Shown: positions 37,730-46,762, counted from the first letter of the stretch. The stretch is 64,000 nt of DNA from Gammaproteobacteria bacterium (GCA_029268385.1 JAQWPG010000005.1:62001-126000); one strand, 5' to 3'. Notes: generated by a model from the letters alone, not told the origin. Numbers and translations: made by a program.

Positions 37730-39013
37730 TCAAAAAGGTATTTCCTTAGCTTTTCCATTTTTAAATTTTACAATAGTTAAGTTTCTTCTAATTTTATTGA
37801 ATTCGTCTAATCTTAGAAACCCAGTATTTCCAAGAAGATACTTATGTTTATTTAATTTCAGAGTATTAATATTATAAATAATTTTTATAGAATCCATGCC
37901 AATAGCAACAAATCTTAACAAATCTCTTTTATCTACGCTTTCTCTTAAATATTTTTTCTCCAACATATTATTTGTATTATATAGCCATGGTATATCGCAA
38001 AATTTTATATTGTTTAAATCTTGATTAATTTCTTTATTATAAACTCCATTATAAATGTGAGATGTTGAATAAAATGGTATGTCCTCAGCATAATTAAAAT
38101 TAAATTGTGGTTTTATTAGCCTCATATCTTGAGATTTACCAACTGAGAAAATCATATCTAAATTATTGGCAATGTGAGGTTTAAATTGCAATTTTGTTTT
38201 TAGAATATTTTGCATATGATTTTTTCTTTTTGTGCTTTCCTCTATATTCAATAAATTTTTAATAGAGTTATTGATTTTTGTATTTTCTCTATTGTATTTA
38301 AGCAAATTAGTGACTTTGCCTCCTAATTCTTGAAATCGAAGCGTAAAAGATTCTACAATCCTTTTACCCCAAGTATTATCTGGATATAAAGCAGATGCAT
38401 TTACATTACCATCTATTATAGCTTTCTCAGCAATACATATGGCTTCATCTTCTGGCAAAAGACCAAATTGATAAACCTTCTTAGAATATTTTTTTAGGTT
38501 ATTAGAATAGTTTAGTGTTAAAACAGGGAGTTCCTTAGAGCTATACTTTGAAATTTTCTCTATAAAGCCTTTTCTTAGTGGGCCAATCACATAATCAAAA
38601 TCATTAGAAAGCATTTCAGAATATATCTTTTTAAGATTCGTATCTTCGTCCCCTGTGTCAAAAATTGATAATTCTGGTTTTATGTATTTTGAGGTATCTT
38701 TTAATTCTATTTCAATACCATCAAGAATAGCTTTGCCAATCTTGGAATACTTACCAGTCATTGGCAATAGTAAAGCAATTTTATTTATTGTGTTTAAGTT
38801 AGTTATTTCAATCACTTCTTTTTCAAGAAGTAATTCATCTATATTTATCTGTTTTTCGCTTTTATCGACTGACCCAGATGATTCTTTACGATTTTCTTCA
38901 TTTGGCAAAACTTTCATATAGTTTGAATTACAGCCATAAAGCAATATACTAAGTATGAATAGCAATATAAATCTAAAGTCAAATCTTCTAATTATAGGTT
39001 CAATAATTTGCAT
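37730..39013 (-). CDS. lpoA: LpoA-like penicillin-binding-protein activator lipoprotein
   Basis: A 427-residue lipoprotein. The signal ends in the lipobox LLYGC, followed by a low-complexity linker and a periplasmic-binding-protein-like domain beginning NKIALLLPMTGKYS. It corresponds to the C-terminal domain of LpoA. The N-terminal TPR domain of the long Escherichia form (about 680 aa) is missing. LpoA activates PBP1A from the outer membrane. Divergence from rsmI is the conserved lpoA/rsmI pair. I chose the ATG at 39013, and the reading frame overlaps the rsmI start by 6 bp head to head. Confidence 0.82.
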   Translation of the reverse strand: MQIIEPIIRRFDFRFILLFILSILLYGCNSNYMKVLPNEENRKESSGSVDKSEKQINIDELLLEKEVIEITNLNTINKIALLLPMTGKYSKIGKAILDGIEIELKDTSKYIKPELSIFDTGDEDTNLKKIYSEMLSNDFDYVIGPLRKGFIEKISKYSSKELPVLTLNYSNNLKKYSKKVYQFGLLPEDEAICIAEKAIIDGNVNASALYPDNTWGKRIVESFTLRFQELGGKVTNLLKYNRENTKINNSIKNLLNIEESTKRKNHMQNILKTKLQFKPHIANNLDMIFSVGKSQDMRLIKPQFNFNYAEDIPFYSTSHIYNGVYNKEINQDLNNIKFCDIPWLYNTNNMLEKKYLRESVDKRDLLRFVAIGMDSIKIIYNINTLKLNKHKYLLGNTGFLRLDEFNKIRRNLTIVKFKNGKAKEIPF

Positions 39014-39877
39014 AATATAGGCACAAAAAAACAAAGCAATTTCGGTATATTATATGTTGTTGCGACGCCAATTGGTAATATAAATGATATTACATATAGG
39101 GCTGTAGAAGTATTATCAAATGTTCATATCATAGCAACCGAAGATACTAGGCATAGTATAAAAATACTTAATTATTATGGCATTAAAACAAAGCAAATTA
39201 GCTATCACAAGCATAATGAAGCCGGAAGATGTGATTATTTGATTGAGCTTCTCATGGAAGGAAAAGATGTAGCTGTTATCTCAGATGCTGGAACCCCTGC
39301 AATATCTGATCCAGGAGATATTCTTATTTCAAAAGCTCATGAAAATAATATTTCGGTTTCTCCAGTACCTGGACCATGTTCTCTAATATCAGCTATTAGT
39401 GTAAGTGGTTTTGCTTCTGAAGATTTTAAATTTATTGGTTTCTTGCCAAAAAAATTATCTCAAAAATTAAGTATATTTAGTAATAATAATGATCATTCTT
39501 TAATTTTTTTTGAGTCTCCAAATAGAGTGCTAGATACTTTAGAAGAATTAAAAAAAATGTACAGTGGAAATAAAACCATTCTTATAGCCAAAGAAATCAC
39601 AAAAATATATGAGAATATAGGCAATGATTCTATAGATAATTGGATAGACTATCTTAAAAAAAATGATAACGAGAAGTTAAAAGGCGAATTTATCATTGTT
39701 GTTCCAAAAAAATTATTAAAAGAAAATAATGTATCAGATGATGAAATTGAAAGACTTCTTAGCCTTTTGTTAGATAATAATGTTTCATATAATTCAGCAA
39801 TAAAAATTACATCTAGCCACTTTAATATAAATAAAAATTCTATTTACAAAAAATATATCAATCTTGCAAAAAAATAG
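39008..39877 (+). CDS. rsmI: 16S rRNA 2'-O-ribose C1402 methyltransferase
   Basis: A 289-residue tetrapyrrole-methylase-fold protein. YVVATPIGNINDITYRA, TEDTRHS, SDAGTPAISDPG and the proline-rich PVPGPCS segment identify RsmI. No ATG fits the N-terminus. A TTG at 39008 gives twelve residues before the family's usual beginning. It is followed after 21 bp by rnpB, as in Pseudomonas. Confidence 0.93.
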   Translation: MHNIGTKKQSNFGILYVVATPIGNINDITYRAVEVLSNVHIIATEDTRHSIKILNYYGIKTKQISYHKHNEAGRCDYLIELLMEGKDVAVISDAGTPAISDPGDILISKAHENNISVSPVPGPCSLISAISVSGFASEDFKFIGFLPKKLSQKLSIFSNNNDHSLIFFESPNRVLDTLEELKKMYSGNKTILIAKEITKIYENIGNDSIDNWIDYLKKNDNEKLKGEFIIVVPKKLLKENNVSDDEIERLLSLLLDNNVSYNSAIKITSSHFNINKNSIYKKYINLAKK

Positions 39878-39898
39878 TTTTTCCTATCTAATTACATA

Positions 39899-40238
39899 GA
39901 GTCAACTGTGTAATCGCTTTATTAGAAATAATGAAGAGGAAAGTCTGGGCTCCAAAGAGTAGAGTGCCAGGTAACTCCTGGGAAGTGTGAACTTACGGAA
40001 AGTGCAACAGAAAATAAACCGCAATTTAATTGCAAGGGTGAAATGGCGAGGTAAGAGCTCACCGCAGTAGTAGTAATATTACTGGCATGGCAAACCCCAC
40101 TCGGAGCAAGGCCAAATAGAAAAGTAATAGTGCTACTCGCACTGCTTTTGGGTAGGCTGCTAGATGTATTTGGCGACAAATACACAAGATTAATGATTAC
40201 ATGCAACAGAACCCAGCTTATAGGTTGACTCACCTTCT
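39899..40238 (+). ncRNA. rnpB: RNase P RNA, bacterial class A
   Basis: The catalytic RNA of RNase P. The ends form helix P1: GAGTCAAC (39899-39906) pairs with GTTGACTC (40224-40231). Conserved core sequences include GAGGAAAGTC from 39936, a segment with GTGCCAGGTAACTCCTGG, AACCGC, GGTAAGAGCTCACCGC, GGAGCAAGGCCAAATAG, GGGTAGGCTGCT and AGAACCCAGCTTATAGG. It ends in a T-rich tract from 40238 that can serve for termination. Precise ends are approximate. Confidence 0.96.
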
Positions 40239-40365
40239 GTTTTTTAAAAATTAATTAATGCCAAACTTAATGTTGTTTATGAAGTAAGCAACATAGATCT
40301 ATGATTTAGACAGTACTTTTATAAAACTTAAATTAGTGTAAGTCATTGACAAATATAGAAAAATC

Positions 40366-40393
40366 TTGACAAATATTTATAATGTTGCATTAT
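40366..40393 (+). promoter_or_regulatory. Sigma70 promoter for mraZ and the dcw cluster
   Basis: A perfect -35 TTGACA (40366-40371), a 16-base spacer and CATTAT (40388-40393) as -10. The same 11-mer TTGACAAATAT also occurs 20 bp upstream (40346-40356), which may be a second -35 or a remnant of duplication. Confidence 0.65.
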
Positions 40394-40394
40394 T

Positions 40395-40419
40395 GTGGCT
40401 AATTGTGGGTAATAGTGGG
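40395..40419 (+). promoter_or_regulatory. MraZ operator (three GTGGN repeats)
   Basis: Three direct repeats of GTGGC/G at 40395, 40405 and 40415, spaced exactly 10 bp apart, lie just after the -10 element and before mraZ. This is the known MraZ-binding box layout (TGGGN-type repeats separated by 5 bases), and predicts autoregulation of the dcw promoter by MraZ. Confidence 0.8.
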
Positions 40420-40432
40420 GATGCTATAAAAA

Positions 40433-40885
40433 ATGTTCAGGGGAATTAGTAACTTAAGTATAGATGTTAAAGGAAGAGCTTCAATGCCTCAGAGGTATAG
40501 AAAAGATTTCTGCGCAAAAAATAAAAGCAAGGTTATTATTACTGCGGATAAAGATAAATGTTTATTAATATATACGCAAAATAGTTGGACAATAATAGAA
40601 AAAAAACTTTCTGAGCTTCCTTCATACAACAAAGAAGCAAGATTTGTTCAAAGATTATTAATTGGTTACGCAACAGAATCAGAGATAGACTCACAGGGAA
40701 GATTTCTTATACCAAATCCGCTAAGAGAATATGCTGGCATTCAAAAAAAAATAATTCTACTTGGCCAAGGAAATAAATTTGAACTTTGGTCAGAAAATAT
40801 TTGGAATAAAAATATGAAATCATGGCTTGTTAGTCAAAATGGTGATGATGCAAAAAATGAAGCTCTAAATGAATTAAAACTATAG
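40433..40885 (+). CDS. mraZ: Transcriptional regulator MraZ
   Basis: A 150-residue protein with two AbrB-like/SpoVT domains. MFRGISNLSIDVKGR opens the first, and the second carries IDSQGRFLIPNPLREYAG. It binds the repeat operator upstream and controls the dcw cluster. The start ATG is 14 bases after the third repeat. rsmH follows after 8 bp. Confidence 0.95.
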   Translation: MFRGISNLSIDVKGRASMPQRYRKDFCAKNKSKVIITADKDKCLLIYTQNSWTIIEKKLSELPSYNKEARFVQRLLIGYATESEIDSQGRFLIPNPLREYAGIQKKIILLGQGNKFELWSENIWNKNMKSWLVSQNGDDAKNEALNELKL

Positions 40886-40893
40886 GATTAAAA

Positions 40894-41823
40894 ATGAACT
40901 ATTCTCATAATCCAGTGATGCTAAATAAAGTAATAGAGGGTTTAAATATTTTAAGCAATGGAACATATGTTGATTGTACATTTGGAAGGGGAGGGCACTC
41001 AAAAAATATATTAAAAAAAATAGGGAAGAATGGAAAGTTAATAGCAATCGATAAAGATGCAGAGGCTGAACATTACGCTAAAGAAAATTTTACTAGTGAT
41101 CAAAGATTTTTTTTTGAAAAAAGTAATTTTAGTAACATAGAATTTATAATAAATAAGCACTGCAAATCAAGAAAAGTTGATGGAATACTTTTAGATCTTG
41201 GAGTTTCCTCACCACAACTTGACGATCCTAATAGAGGTTTTAGTTTTATGCGAGAAGGACCAATTGACATGCGAATGGATATAACAAATAAAATGACAGC
41301 CTTATTATGGTTACAAAAAGCAGATGTTGAAGAAATTAGCATGGTGCTTAAAAAATATGGAGAAGAAAAATATTCTTTCAGAATTGCAAAAAATATCAAA
41401 CATTCAATAGAAAATAATTTATTGCATACAACTCTTGATTTATCAAAAATAATTAATGATTGCTATCCAAAAAATAAATTGGGTAAAAAAAATCCTGCTA
41501 CAAAAAGTTTTCAAGCCATAAGAATATTCATAAATAACGAATTACAGGAGTTAGAGAAAATTTTAAATAACTGTATAGATTTAATAGATAAAGGCGGAAG
41601 ATTGGTCGTTATCAGTTTTCATTCTTTAGAAGATCGAATAGTAAAAAATTTTATAAAAATACATTCTGATGGAAAAAATACTATAAGCAAATTACCAATA
41701 ACTGGCGATAATCAAAAACTAAGTTTAAAAAAAATAAAAATACCGCTAAAGGCATCAGACAATGAAATTGAAAATAACATAAGAGCGCGAAGTGCAAGAA
41801 TTAGGGTGGCAGAAAAAATATGA
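40894..41823 (+). CDS. rsmH: 16S rRNA N4-methylcytosine-1402 methyltransferase
   Basis: A 309-residue SAM-dependent methyltransferase (MraW). HNPVMLNKVIEGL, DCTFGRGGHS (SAM site), LDLGVSSPQLDDPNRGFSF and the C-terminal VVISFHSLEDR are present. It methylates the same nucleotide of 16S rRNA as RsmI. Its stop overlaps ftsL by 4 bp. Confidence 0.96.
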   Translation: MNYSHNPVMLNKVIEGLNILSNGTYVDCTFGRGGHSKNILKKIGKNGKLIAIDKDAEAEHYAKENFTSDQRFFFEKSNFSNIEFIINKHCKSRKVDGILLDLGVSSPQLDDPNRGFSFMREGPIDMRMDITNKMTALLWLQKADVEEISMVLKKYGEEKYSFRIAKNIKHSIENNLLHTTLDLSKIINDCYPKNKLGKKNPATKSFQAIRIFINNELQELEKILNNCIDLIDKGGRLVVISFHSLEDRIVKNFIKIHSDGKNTISKLPITGDNQKLSLKKIKIPLKASDNEIENNIRARSARIRVAEKI

Positions 41824-42092
41824 GTAATTTGAAAATATATATGATCGGGATCTTGATCTTAGCAAATATTAGCTTGTCATTTGGAGTAGTTTATCTTGAG
41901 CATTTAACCAGGAATAAATATAGAGAATTACAATCATTATCAAATGAAAAATATAATTTAAACATTGAGTGGAAAAAAGCAAGTCTAGAAAAAGGGAAAC
42001 ATGATTCATTAAGTGAAATAGAAAAAATTGCACAATCGCATTTAAAAATGATTGCTCCAAAAAAAAGAGAGTTTATAAATATTAATGAATAA
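41820..42092 (+). CDS. ftsL: Cell division protein FtsL
   Basis: A 90-residue bitopic protein. It has a short cytosolic start, one membrane helix (about 7-25) and a periplasmic coiled coil (EHLTRNKYRELQSLSNEKYNL) ending with the membrane-proximal KIAQSHLKM segment. It forms the divisome subcomplex with FtsB and FtsQ. It overlaps rsmH by 4 bp and ftsI by 8 bp. The call depends on topology and position as much as on sequence. Confidence 0.88.
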   Translation: MSNLKIYMIGILILANISLSFGVVYLEHLTRNKYRELQSLSNEKYNLNIEWKKASLEKGKHDSLSEIEKIAQSHLKMIAPKKREFININE

Positions 42093-43845
42093 CTATTTTA
42101 AAAAAATAAGAAGAGTTGATCAAATTACATTTTTTGTAATACTTTCTATTTTAATAATCTTATTGAGATCATTTAATCTCCAATTCACTGAATCAGAAAA
42201 GTATTCTAGTTTAATAAAAAATTATGAAATAAAAGAACACACTATAAGTACTAGCAGAGGATCTATTGTAGATAGAAACAATATAGTGTTAGCCGAAAGT
42301 ATTCCCATGAAAACTTTAATAATTAGCAACAAAGAAAAATTTTTACAAGATCACCTAGCTTTAAAAAAATTATGTAAAATTATAAATATAGATTTCGAGT
42401 ATTTGTTAAAAATAGTTAAAAATAAAGAAAATAAACGCTTTATAAGAATTAGAGAATTAAGATTATTGTCCTCAGATAATATAAATAAAATCTCTAGATT
42501 AAACATTAAAGGCATATATTTTACAAAAGAATTTAAAAGATATTACCCCGAAGGAGAGACATTTGCTTCACTCATTGGCATGACAAATATTGATCACATT
42601 GGCCATATGGGTCTAGAAAGTTCATATGATAGTTCACTTGCAGGAGTAAATGGGAAAAAAAAGGTAATGATTGACCGTCAAGGCACAATTGTAAAAGAAA
42701 TAAAAGAACTCAAAAAGCCTAAAGAAGGCTCAAAACTAGTACTTACAGTTGATGCTAGATTACAATATGTTGCTTATAGAGAGTTAAAAAAGCAAGTTAG
42801 AAAAGTTGACGCAAAGTCTGGCTCAGTCATTATATTAGATAGTACAAATGGAGACATTCTCGCATCAGCAAGCTATCCATCCTATGATCCAAATGATAAT
42901 AGTACATATACAGTAGAGGCAGAAAGAAATAGAGGAATCATAGATTCATTAGAACCTGCTTCAACAATAAAACCATTTGTATTAACAGCTGCGCTGTATT
43001 CAGAAAAAGTAAATTTAAGTGATAGGTTTAATACAAATCCTGGTTATAAAAAGATGGGGAGAAAAACATATAGGGATGTATCTAATTTTGGAGAGCTTAC
43101 ATCAGAAGGTGTAATTATAAAATCAAGTAATTTAGGTAGCATCATGATTCTAGAAAAAATCAATAAAAAACTATTTTATGATTTATTGGAGCATGTTGGT
43201 TTTGGAGAAAAAATAAATTTAAATTTTCCATCAGAGGTAGAAGGTTCATTACCACACCATAGTGATTGGAAAAAAACTGACGTTAGATCATTAGCTCAAG
43301 GCTATCATTGTAGAGTCTCACCTCTGCAACTTGCAAAAGCCTATAGTGCAATTGCAAATAATGGTTTGGTAATTAATCCCAGATTAATTAAAAAAAATAA
43401 AATAGATATTTTTGAAGATAAAAAATACGAAAAAGAGTTTAATATAGTCAAAAATGTAATTAAAAAAGTTATTGATGAGGGTAGTGCACAAAGAGCAGCA
43501 ATTCATGGATACACTGCTGGTGGTAAAACCGGTACTGCAGAACTATATATAGGTGGAAAAAATAAAAATAAATATAGCAGCGAAAAACATACGGGACTAT
43601 TTGCTGGTATAGCACCATTAAAAAATCCAAAATTAGTAATAGTTGTAGTAATAAATCAACCAAGTGATGAAAAATTTGGTGGTGTTGTTGCAGCACCCGT
43701 GTTCAAAAAAATTGCGACAGACTCTTTAAGAATTTTAAATATAAGCCCAGATAATATTGATGCTTATGAAAAAAAGGTTTTAAAAAAAGTTAAAAAACAA
43801 AATAGTTATACTTATAAAAACCCGGAGGTAAATAATGTCTTTTGA
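42085..43845 (+). CDS. ftsI: Septal peptidoglycan transpeptidase FtsI (PBP3)
   Basis: A 586-residue class B penicillin-binding protein. An N-terminal membrane helix (about 17-32) is followed by the pedestal domain and the transpeptidase with STIK (Ser293), SSN (IKSSNLGS) and KTGTA near residue 480. It crosslinks septal peptidoglycan with FtsW. The last 11 bp overlap ftsZ, an unusual neighbour. murE normally follows here. Confidence 0.95.
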   Translation: MNNYFKKIRRVDQITFFVILSILIILLRSFNLQFTESEKYSSLIKNYEIKEHTISTSRGSIVDRNNIVLAESIPMKTLIISNKEKFLQDHLALKKLCKIINIDFEYLLKIVKNKENKRFIRIRELRLLSSDNINKISRLNIKGIYFTKEFKRYYPEGETFASLIGMTNIDHIGHMGLESSYDSSLAGVNGKKKVMIDRQGTIVKEIKELKKPKEGSKLVLTVDARLQYVAYRELKKQVRKVDAKSGSVIILDSTNGDILASASYPSYDPNDNSTYTVEAERNRGIIDSLEPASTIKPFVLTAALYSEKVNLSDRFNTNPGYKKMGRKTYRDVSNFGELTSEGVIIKSSNLGSIMILEKINKKLFYDLLEHVGFGEKINLNFPSEVEGSLPHHSDWKKTDVRSLAQGYHCRVSPLQLAKAYSAIANNGLVINPRLIKKNKIDIFEDKKYEKEFNIVKNVIKKVIDEGSAQRAAIHGYTAGGKTGTAELYIGGKNKNKYSSEKHTGLFAGIAPLKNPKLVIVVVINQPSDEKFGGVVAAPVFKKIATDSLRILNISPDNIDAYEKKVLKKVKKQNSYTYKNPEVNNVF

Positions 43846-45130
43846 ATTAATCGATACTAATGAGCAAAAAGCTGATATTAAAGTAGTAGGTGTTGGTGGT
43901 TGTGGAAATAATGCAATTGAGTACATGATAGTTAATAAGGTTACTGGTGTAGATTTCATATGTGTAAATACAGATGCGCAAGATTTAAAAAATAACCCTG
44001 TTAATGATAATAGAAAATGTAATATCGGACATAATATTACAAGAGGATTGGGCGCAGGTGCAGATCCAGAAATTGGAAGACAAGCAGCAATAGAAGACAG
44101 AGATAAACTAAAAGAATCAATTGAAAATTGTGACATGTTATTTATTACAGCAGGAATGGGTGGGGGTACCGGTACTGGAGCATCTCCGGTAATAGCCGAA
44201 CTAGCTAAAGAGCTTGGCATATTAACAGTTGCAGTAGTAACAAAGCCATGGGAATACGAAAAGAAAAAAAGAATGCTTAATGCAGAAAAAGGGATTGACG
44301 AACTAAGAAGTAAAGTTGATTCTTTAATAATAATTCCAAATGACAAACTATGTATTGATGATGACATGCCATTATCTGAAGCTAAAAACCAATCAAATGC
44401 AGTTTTAGAGAGAGCAGTAGGTGGTATAGCTGAATTAATAACTAAACCAGGCGAAATAAATTTAGATTTTGCAGATGTAAAAAGTGTTATGTCGAACGCA
44501 GGATCAACAATGATGGGTAGCGGAATCGGCGAAGGAATAGACAGAGCCGAAGATGCAATTCAAGAGGCAATCGCAAGTCCATTACTTGAAGATGTTGATG
44601 TAAGAGACGCAAAAGGTTTACTAATAAACATTACATCAAACGGAAGTTTAACAAATGGAGAATTTAAGGCAATAGGCGATCATATTGGGAGTTTAGTTGA
44701 TGAAGAAGAAGCTGATGTTATTGTTGGAACAACAATAGATGAATTATTAGAAGATAAGATAAAAATTACAGTTGTAGCAACAGGAATGAAAAATTCATAT
44801 AGTGAAAATAATGCCAAGCAAGAAGTTGATATTATGTTAGACCCAATAAGTAATAAAATAAATTCAGAAGAAAACTTTATGAGTCAAAGCCAAGAGTTAG
44901 ATAAAGAAGAAGTTCTAAATACAGAGCCAATATTTGAAAATCTTGGGCAGGAACAAGAATTATTTAATGCTTCAAAACAGGAAATATATGAAATAAATAA
45001 TAATACTGAGGAAAAATTAGCAAATAAAATAAAAAGCGAAAGCAATATAAAATACAAAAAAGATAGTAATGGAGAGCTAGATTTAGATTTTTTGGATATC
45101 CCAGCGTTTTTAAGAAAACAGGCTGATTAA
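43835..45130 (+). CDS. ftsZ: Cell division GTPase FtsZ, in an unusual position
   Basis: A 431-residue tubulin-like GTPase. GGCGNNAIEYM, NTDAQDL, the T4 signature GGGTGTGAS (about 109-117) and ITKPGEINLDFADVK are present. The C-terminal peptide LDIPAFLRKQAD is the canonical gammaproteobacterial tail that binds FtsA and ZipA. A strong ribosome-binding site (GGAGG at 43824-43828) lies inside the end of ftsI. In almost all dcw clusters ftsZ follows ftsA. Here ftsA is followed by lpxC and ftsZ is displaced about 13 kb upstream. A second ftsZ elsewhere cannot be excluded. Confidence 0.96.
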   Translation: MSFELIDTNEQKADIKVVGVGGCGNNAIEYMIVNKVTGVDFICVNTDAQDLKNNPVNDNRKCNIGHNITRGLGAGADPEIGRQAAIEDRDKLKESIENCDMLFITAGMGGGTGTGASPVIAELAKELGILTVAVVTKPWEYEKKKRMLNAEKGIDELRSKVDSLIIIPNDKLCIDDDMPLSEAKNQSNAVLERAVGGIAELITKPGEINLDFADVKSVMSNAGSTMMGSGIGEGIDRAEDAIQEAIASPLLEDVDVRDAKGLLINITSNGSLTNGEFKAIGDHIGSLVDEEEADVIVGTTIDELLEDKIKITVVATGMKNSYSENNAKQEVDIMLDPISNKINSEENFMSQSQELDKEEVLNTEPIFENLGQEQELFNASKQEIYEINNNTEEKLANKIKSESNIKYKKDSNGELDLDFLDIPAFLRKQAD

Positions 45131-45155
45131 AAATACAATACAAAAGGAGATAAAA

Positions 45156-45290
45156 ATGAAAAATGTAATGTACTACGGTTTAATAATAATTGGGTTCACT
45201 CTTTTAATAGGATGTAATACTGTAGATGGTATAGGTCGTGATATTTCTGCAGCTGCCGAATGGGTAAGCGGTGAAGCAAACGAAGAATAA
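45156..45290 (+). CDS. Entericidin-like small lipoprotein (44 aa)
   Basis: A 44-residue protein read directly from the sequence. An excellent AAGGAGA precedes the ATG at 45156. A hydrophobic signal ends in the lipobox LIGC (Cys20). The mature part NTVDGIGRDISAAAEW resembles the entericidin family, which has CNTxRGxGEDIS. Entericidins are a toxin/antidote pair of tiny lipoproteins in enterobacteria. Many single homologues have unknown roles. It lies between ftsZ and murE, inside the cell-wall cluster, with no second family member visible. Confidence 0.8.
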   Translation: MKNVMYYGLIIIGFTLLIGCNTVDGIGRDISAAAEWVSGEANEE

Positions 45291-45304
45291 TATAAAAAAA
45301 GCAA

Positions 45305-46762
45305 ATGAAATTAAACGAGATTTATTATGGTATAAAATTATCAAAAGATAATGTAAATATAAATGGAATAAGCGAAAATAGTAAGAATATAAGAAAAAAT
45401 TATATTTTTTTCTCAAGGAAAAATAAAAAACTTCAAGAAGAGTATATAGAGGAAGCAATTAAAAACGGTGCTATTCTAATAATTCATGCAAAAAAAGATA
45501 AATTAAATATAAAAAAATATGAAACCAAATGCAAATTTTTAGAAGTAGAAGATATAAACAAAAGTATGTCCTTGGTATCAAAAAAATTTTATAAAATAAA
45601 AAGTAAAGATTTTAAAATAATAGGTATTACAGGGACAAATGGAAAAAGCACAGTATCAGATTACATTGCACAATTAAATAAACTAAAAAAAAATAAAGTT
45701 GGCTTAATAGGTACTTTAGGAAATGGGGTATACCCTAATTTAAAAAATATTGCTCTAACAACACCAAATATAATTTCAATAAATAAATATATATCAGAAT
45801 TTACTAAAAAAAATGTGTCTAAAATAGTAATAGAAGTATCTTCACATGGAATTAAACAAAGAAGAACAGAAGGAATAATTTTTGACACGGTTATATTTAC
45901 AAATTTAACACATGATCATATGGACTATCATAAAAATATGAGTAATTACTATAAAACTAAATTAAAATTATTCACTGAATACAAAAGTAAAAAAAAAATT
46001 ATATGTATAGATAATAACTATGGAAAAAAAATAGTAGATTCAATAAAAAATAAAAAAGAGATTCAAACAGTATCTATAAATAATAAAGAAGCTGACTTCT
46101 ACACAAGTAATATAATATATTTTAATAATGGAATAAAATTTACAATACATTCAAGATATGGAACAGGTGAAGTAACTACAAAAATATATGGAGAATTTGC
46201 AATAATAAATATTTTAACCGCAATTGCAACTTTAACCACAAATAAAAGTAATTTCATTGAACTTACAAATAATATATCAAAATTAAAATCAGTAAATGGA
46301 AGAATGAATAAATACCATAGAAAAGGCTACCCTATAACATTTATTGATTTTGCTCATACACCAGAAGCTGCAAAACTCGTAATAAATTCGATAAGAAAAC
46401 ATTTTCCTAAAAAAAAAGTTGTAACGATATTTGGATGTGGCGGTGAAAGAGATAATAAAAAAAGAAAAAAAATGGGAAAAATTATTAGTAAAATTTCAGA
46501 TGAAATTATTATTACCAATGATAATCCTAGAAATGAATGCCAAGATAAAATCACAAAAGATATAATATTAGGTATTGAGAATAAAAAAAAATATGAAGTA
46601 ATACTAAGTAGATCAGCTGCTATCAAAAAGGCATTAAAAAAATCTAATTTTAATAAAATTGTTTTAATATTGGGTAAAGGACATGAAAAATTTCAGGTTA
46701 TAAAAAATAAAAAAGTTAAATTTTGTGATCGTGATAAAGTTATAAAGGCTATGTATACGTAA
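45305..46762 (+). CDS. murE: UDP-MurNAc-tripeptide synthetase (meso-DAP type)
   Basis: A 485-residue Mur ligase. ATP-binding GITGTNGKST, the carbamylated-lysine region, DFAHTPEA, GCGGERD and the substrate motif DNPR (in TNDNPRNE) are seen. DNPR points to meso-diaminopimelate as the added residue. The coding sequence is extremely A+T-rich and lysine-heavy. Its ribosome-binding site is weak. murF follows immediately with no gap. Confidence 0.95.
   Translation: MKLNEIYYGIKLSKDNVNINGISENSKNIRKNYIFFSRKNKKLQEEYIEEAIKNGAILIIHAKKDKLNIKKYETKCKFLEVEDINKSMSLVSKKFYKIKSKDFKIIGITGTNGKSTVSDYIAQLNKLKKNKVGLIGTLGNGVYPNLKNIALTTPNIISINKYISEFTKKNVSKIVIEVSSHGIKQRRTEGIIFDTVIFTNLTHDHMDYHKNMSNYYKTKLKLFTEYKSKKKIICIDNNYGKKIVDSIKNKKEIQTVSINNKEADFYTSNIIYFNNGIKFTIHSRYGTGEVTTKIYGEFAIINILTAIATLTTNKSNFIELTNNISKLKSVNGRMNKYHRKGYPITFIDFAHTPEAAKLVINSIRKHFPKKKVVTIFGCGGERDNKKRKKMGKIISKISDEIIITNDNPRNECQDKITKDIILGIENKKKYEVILSRSAAIKKALKKSNFNKIVLILGKGHEKFQVIKNKKVKFCDRDKVIKAMYT

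Noticed and set aside
39922-40233. Minus-strand 103-codon open frame
   Set aside because: It lies entirely on the antisense strand of the well-conserved RNase P RNA gene.
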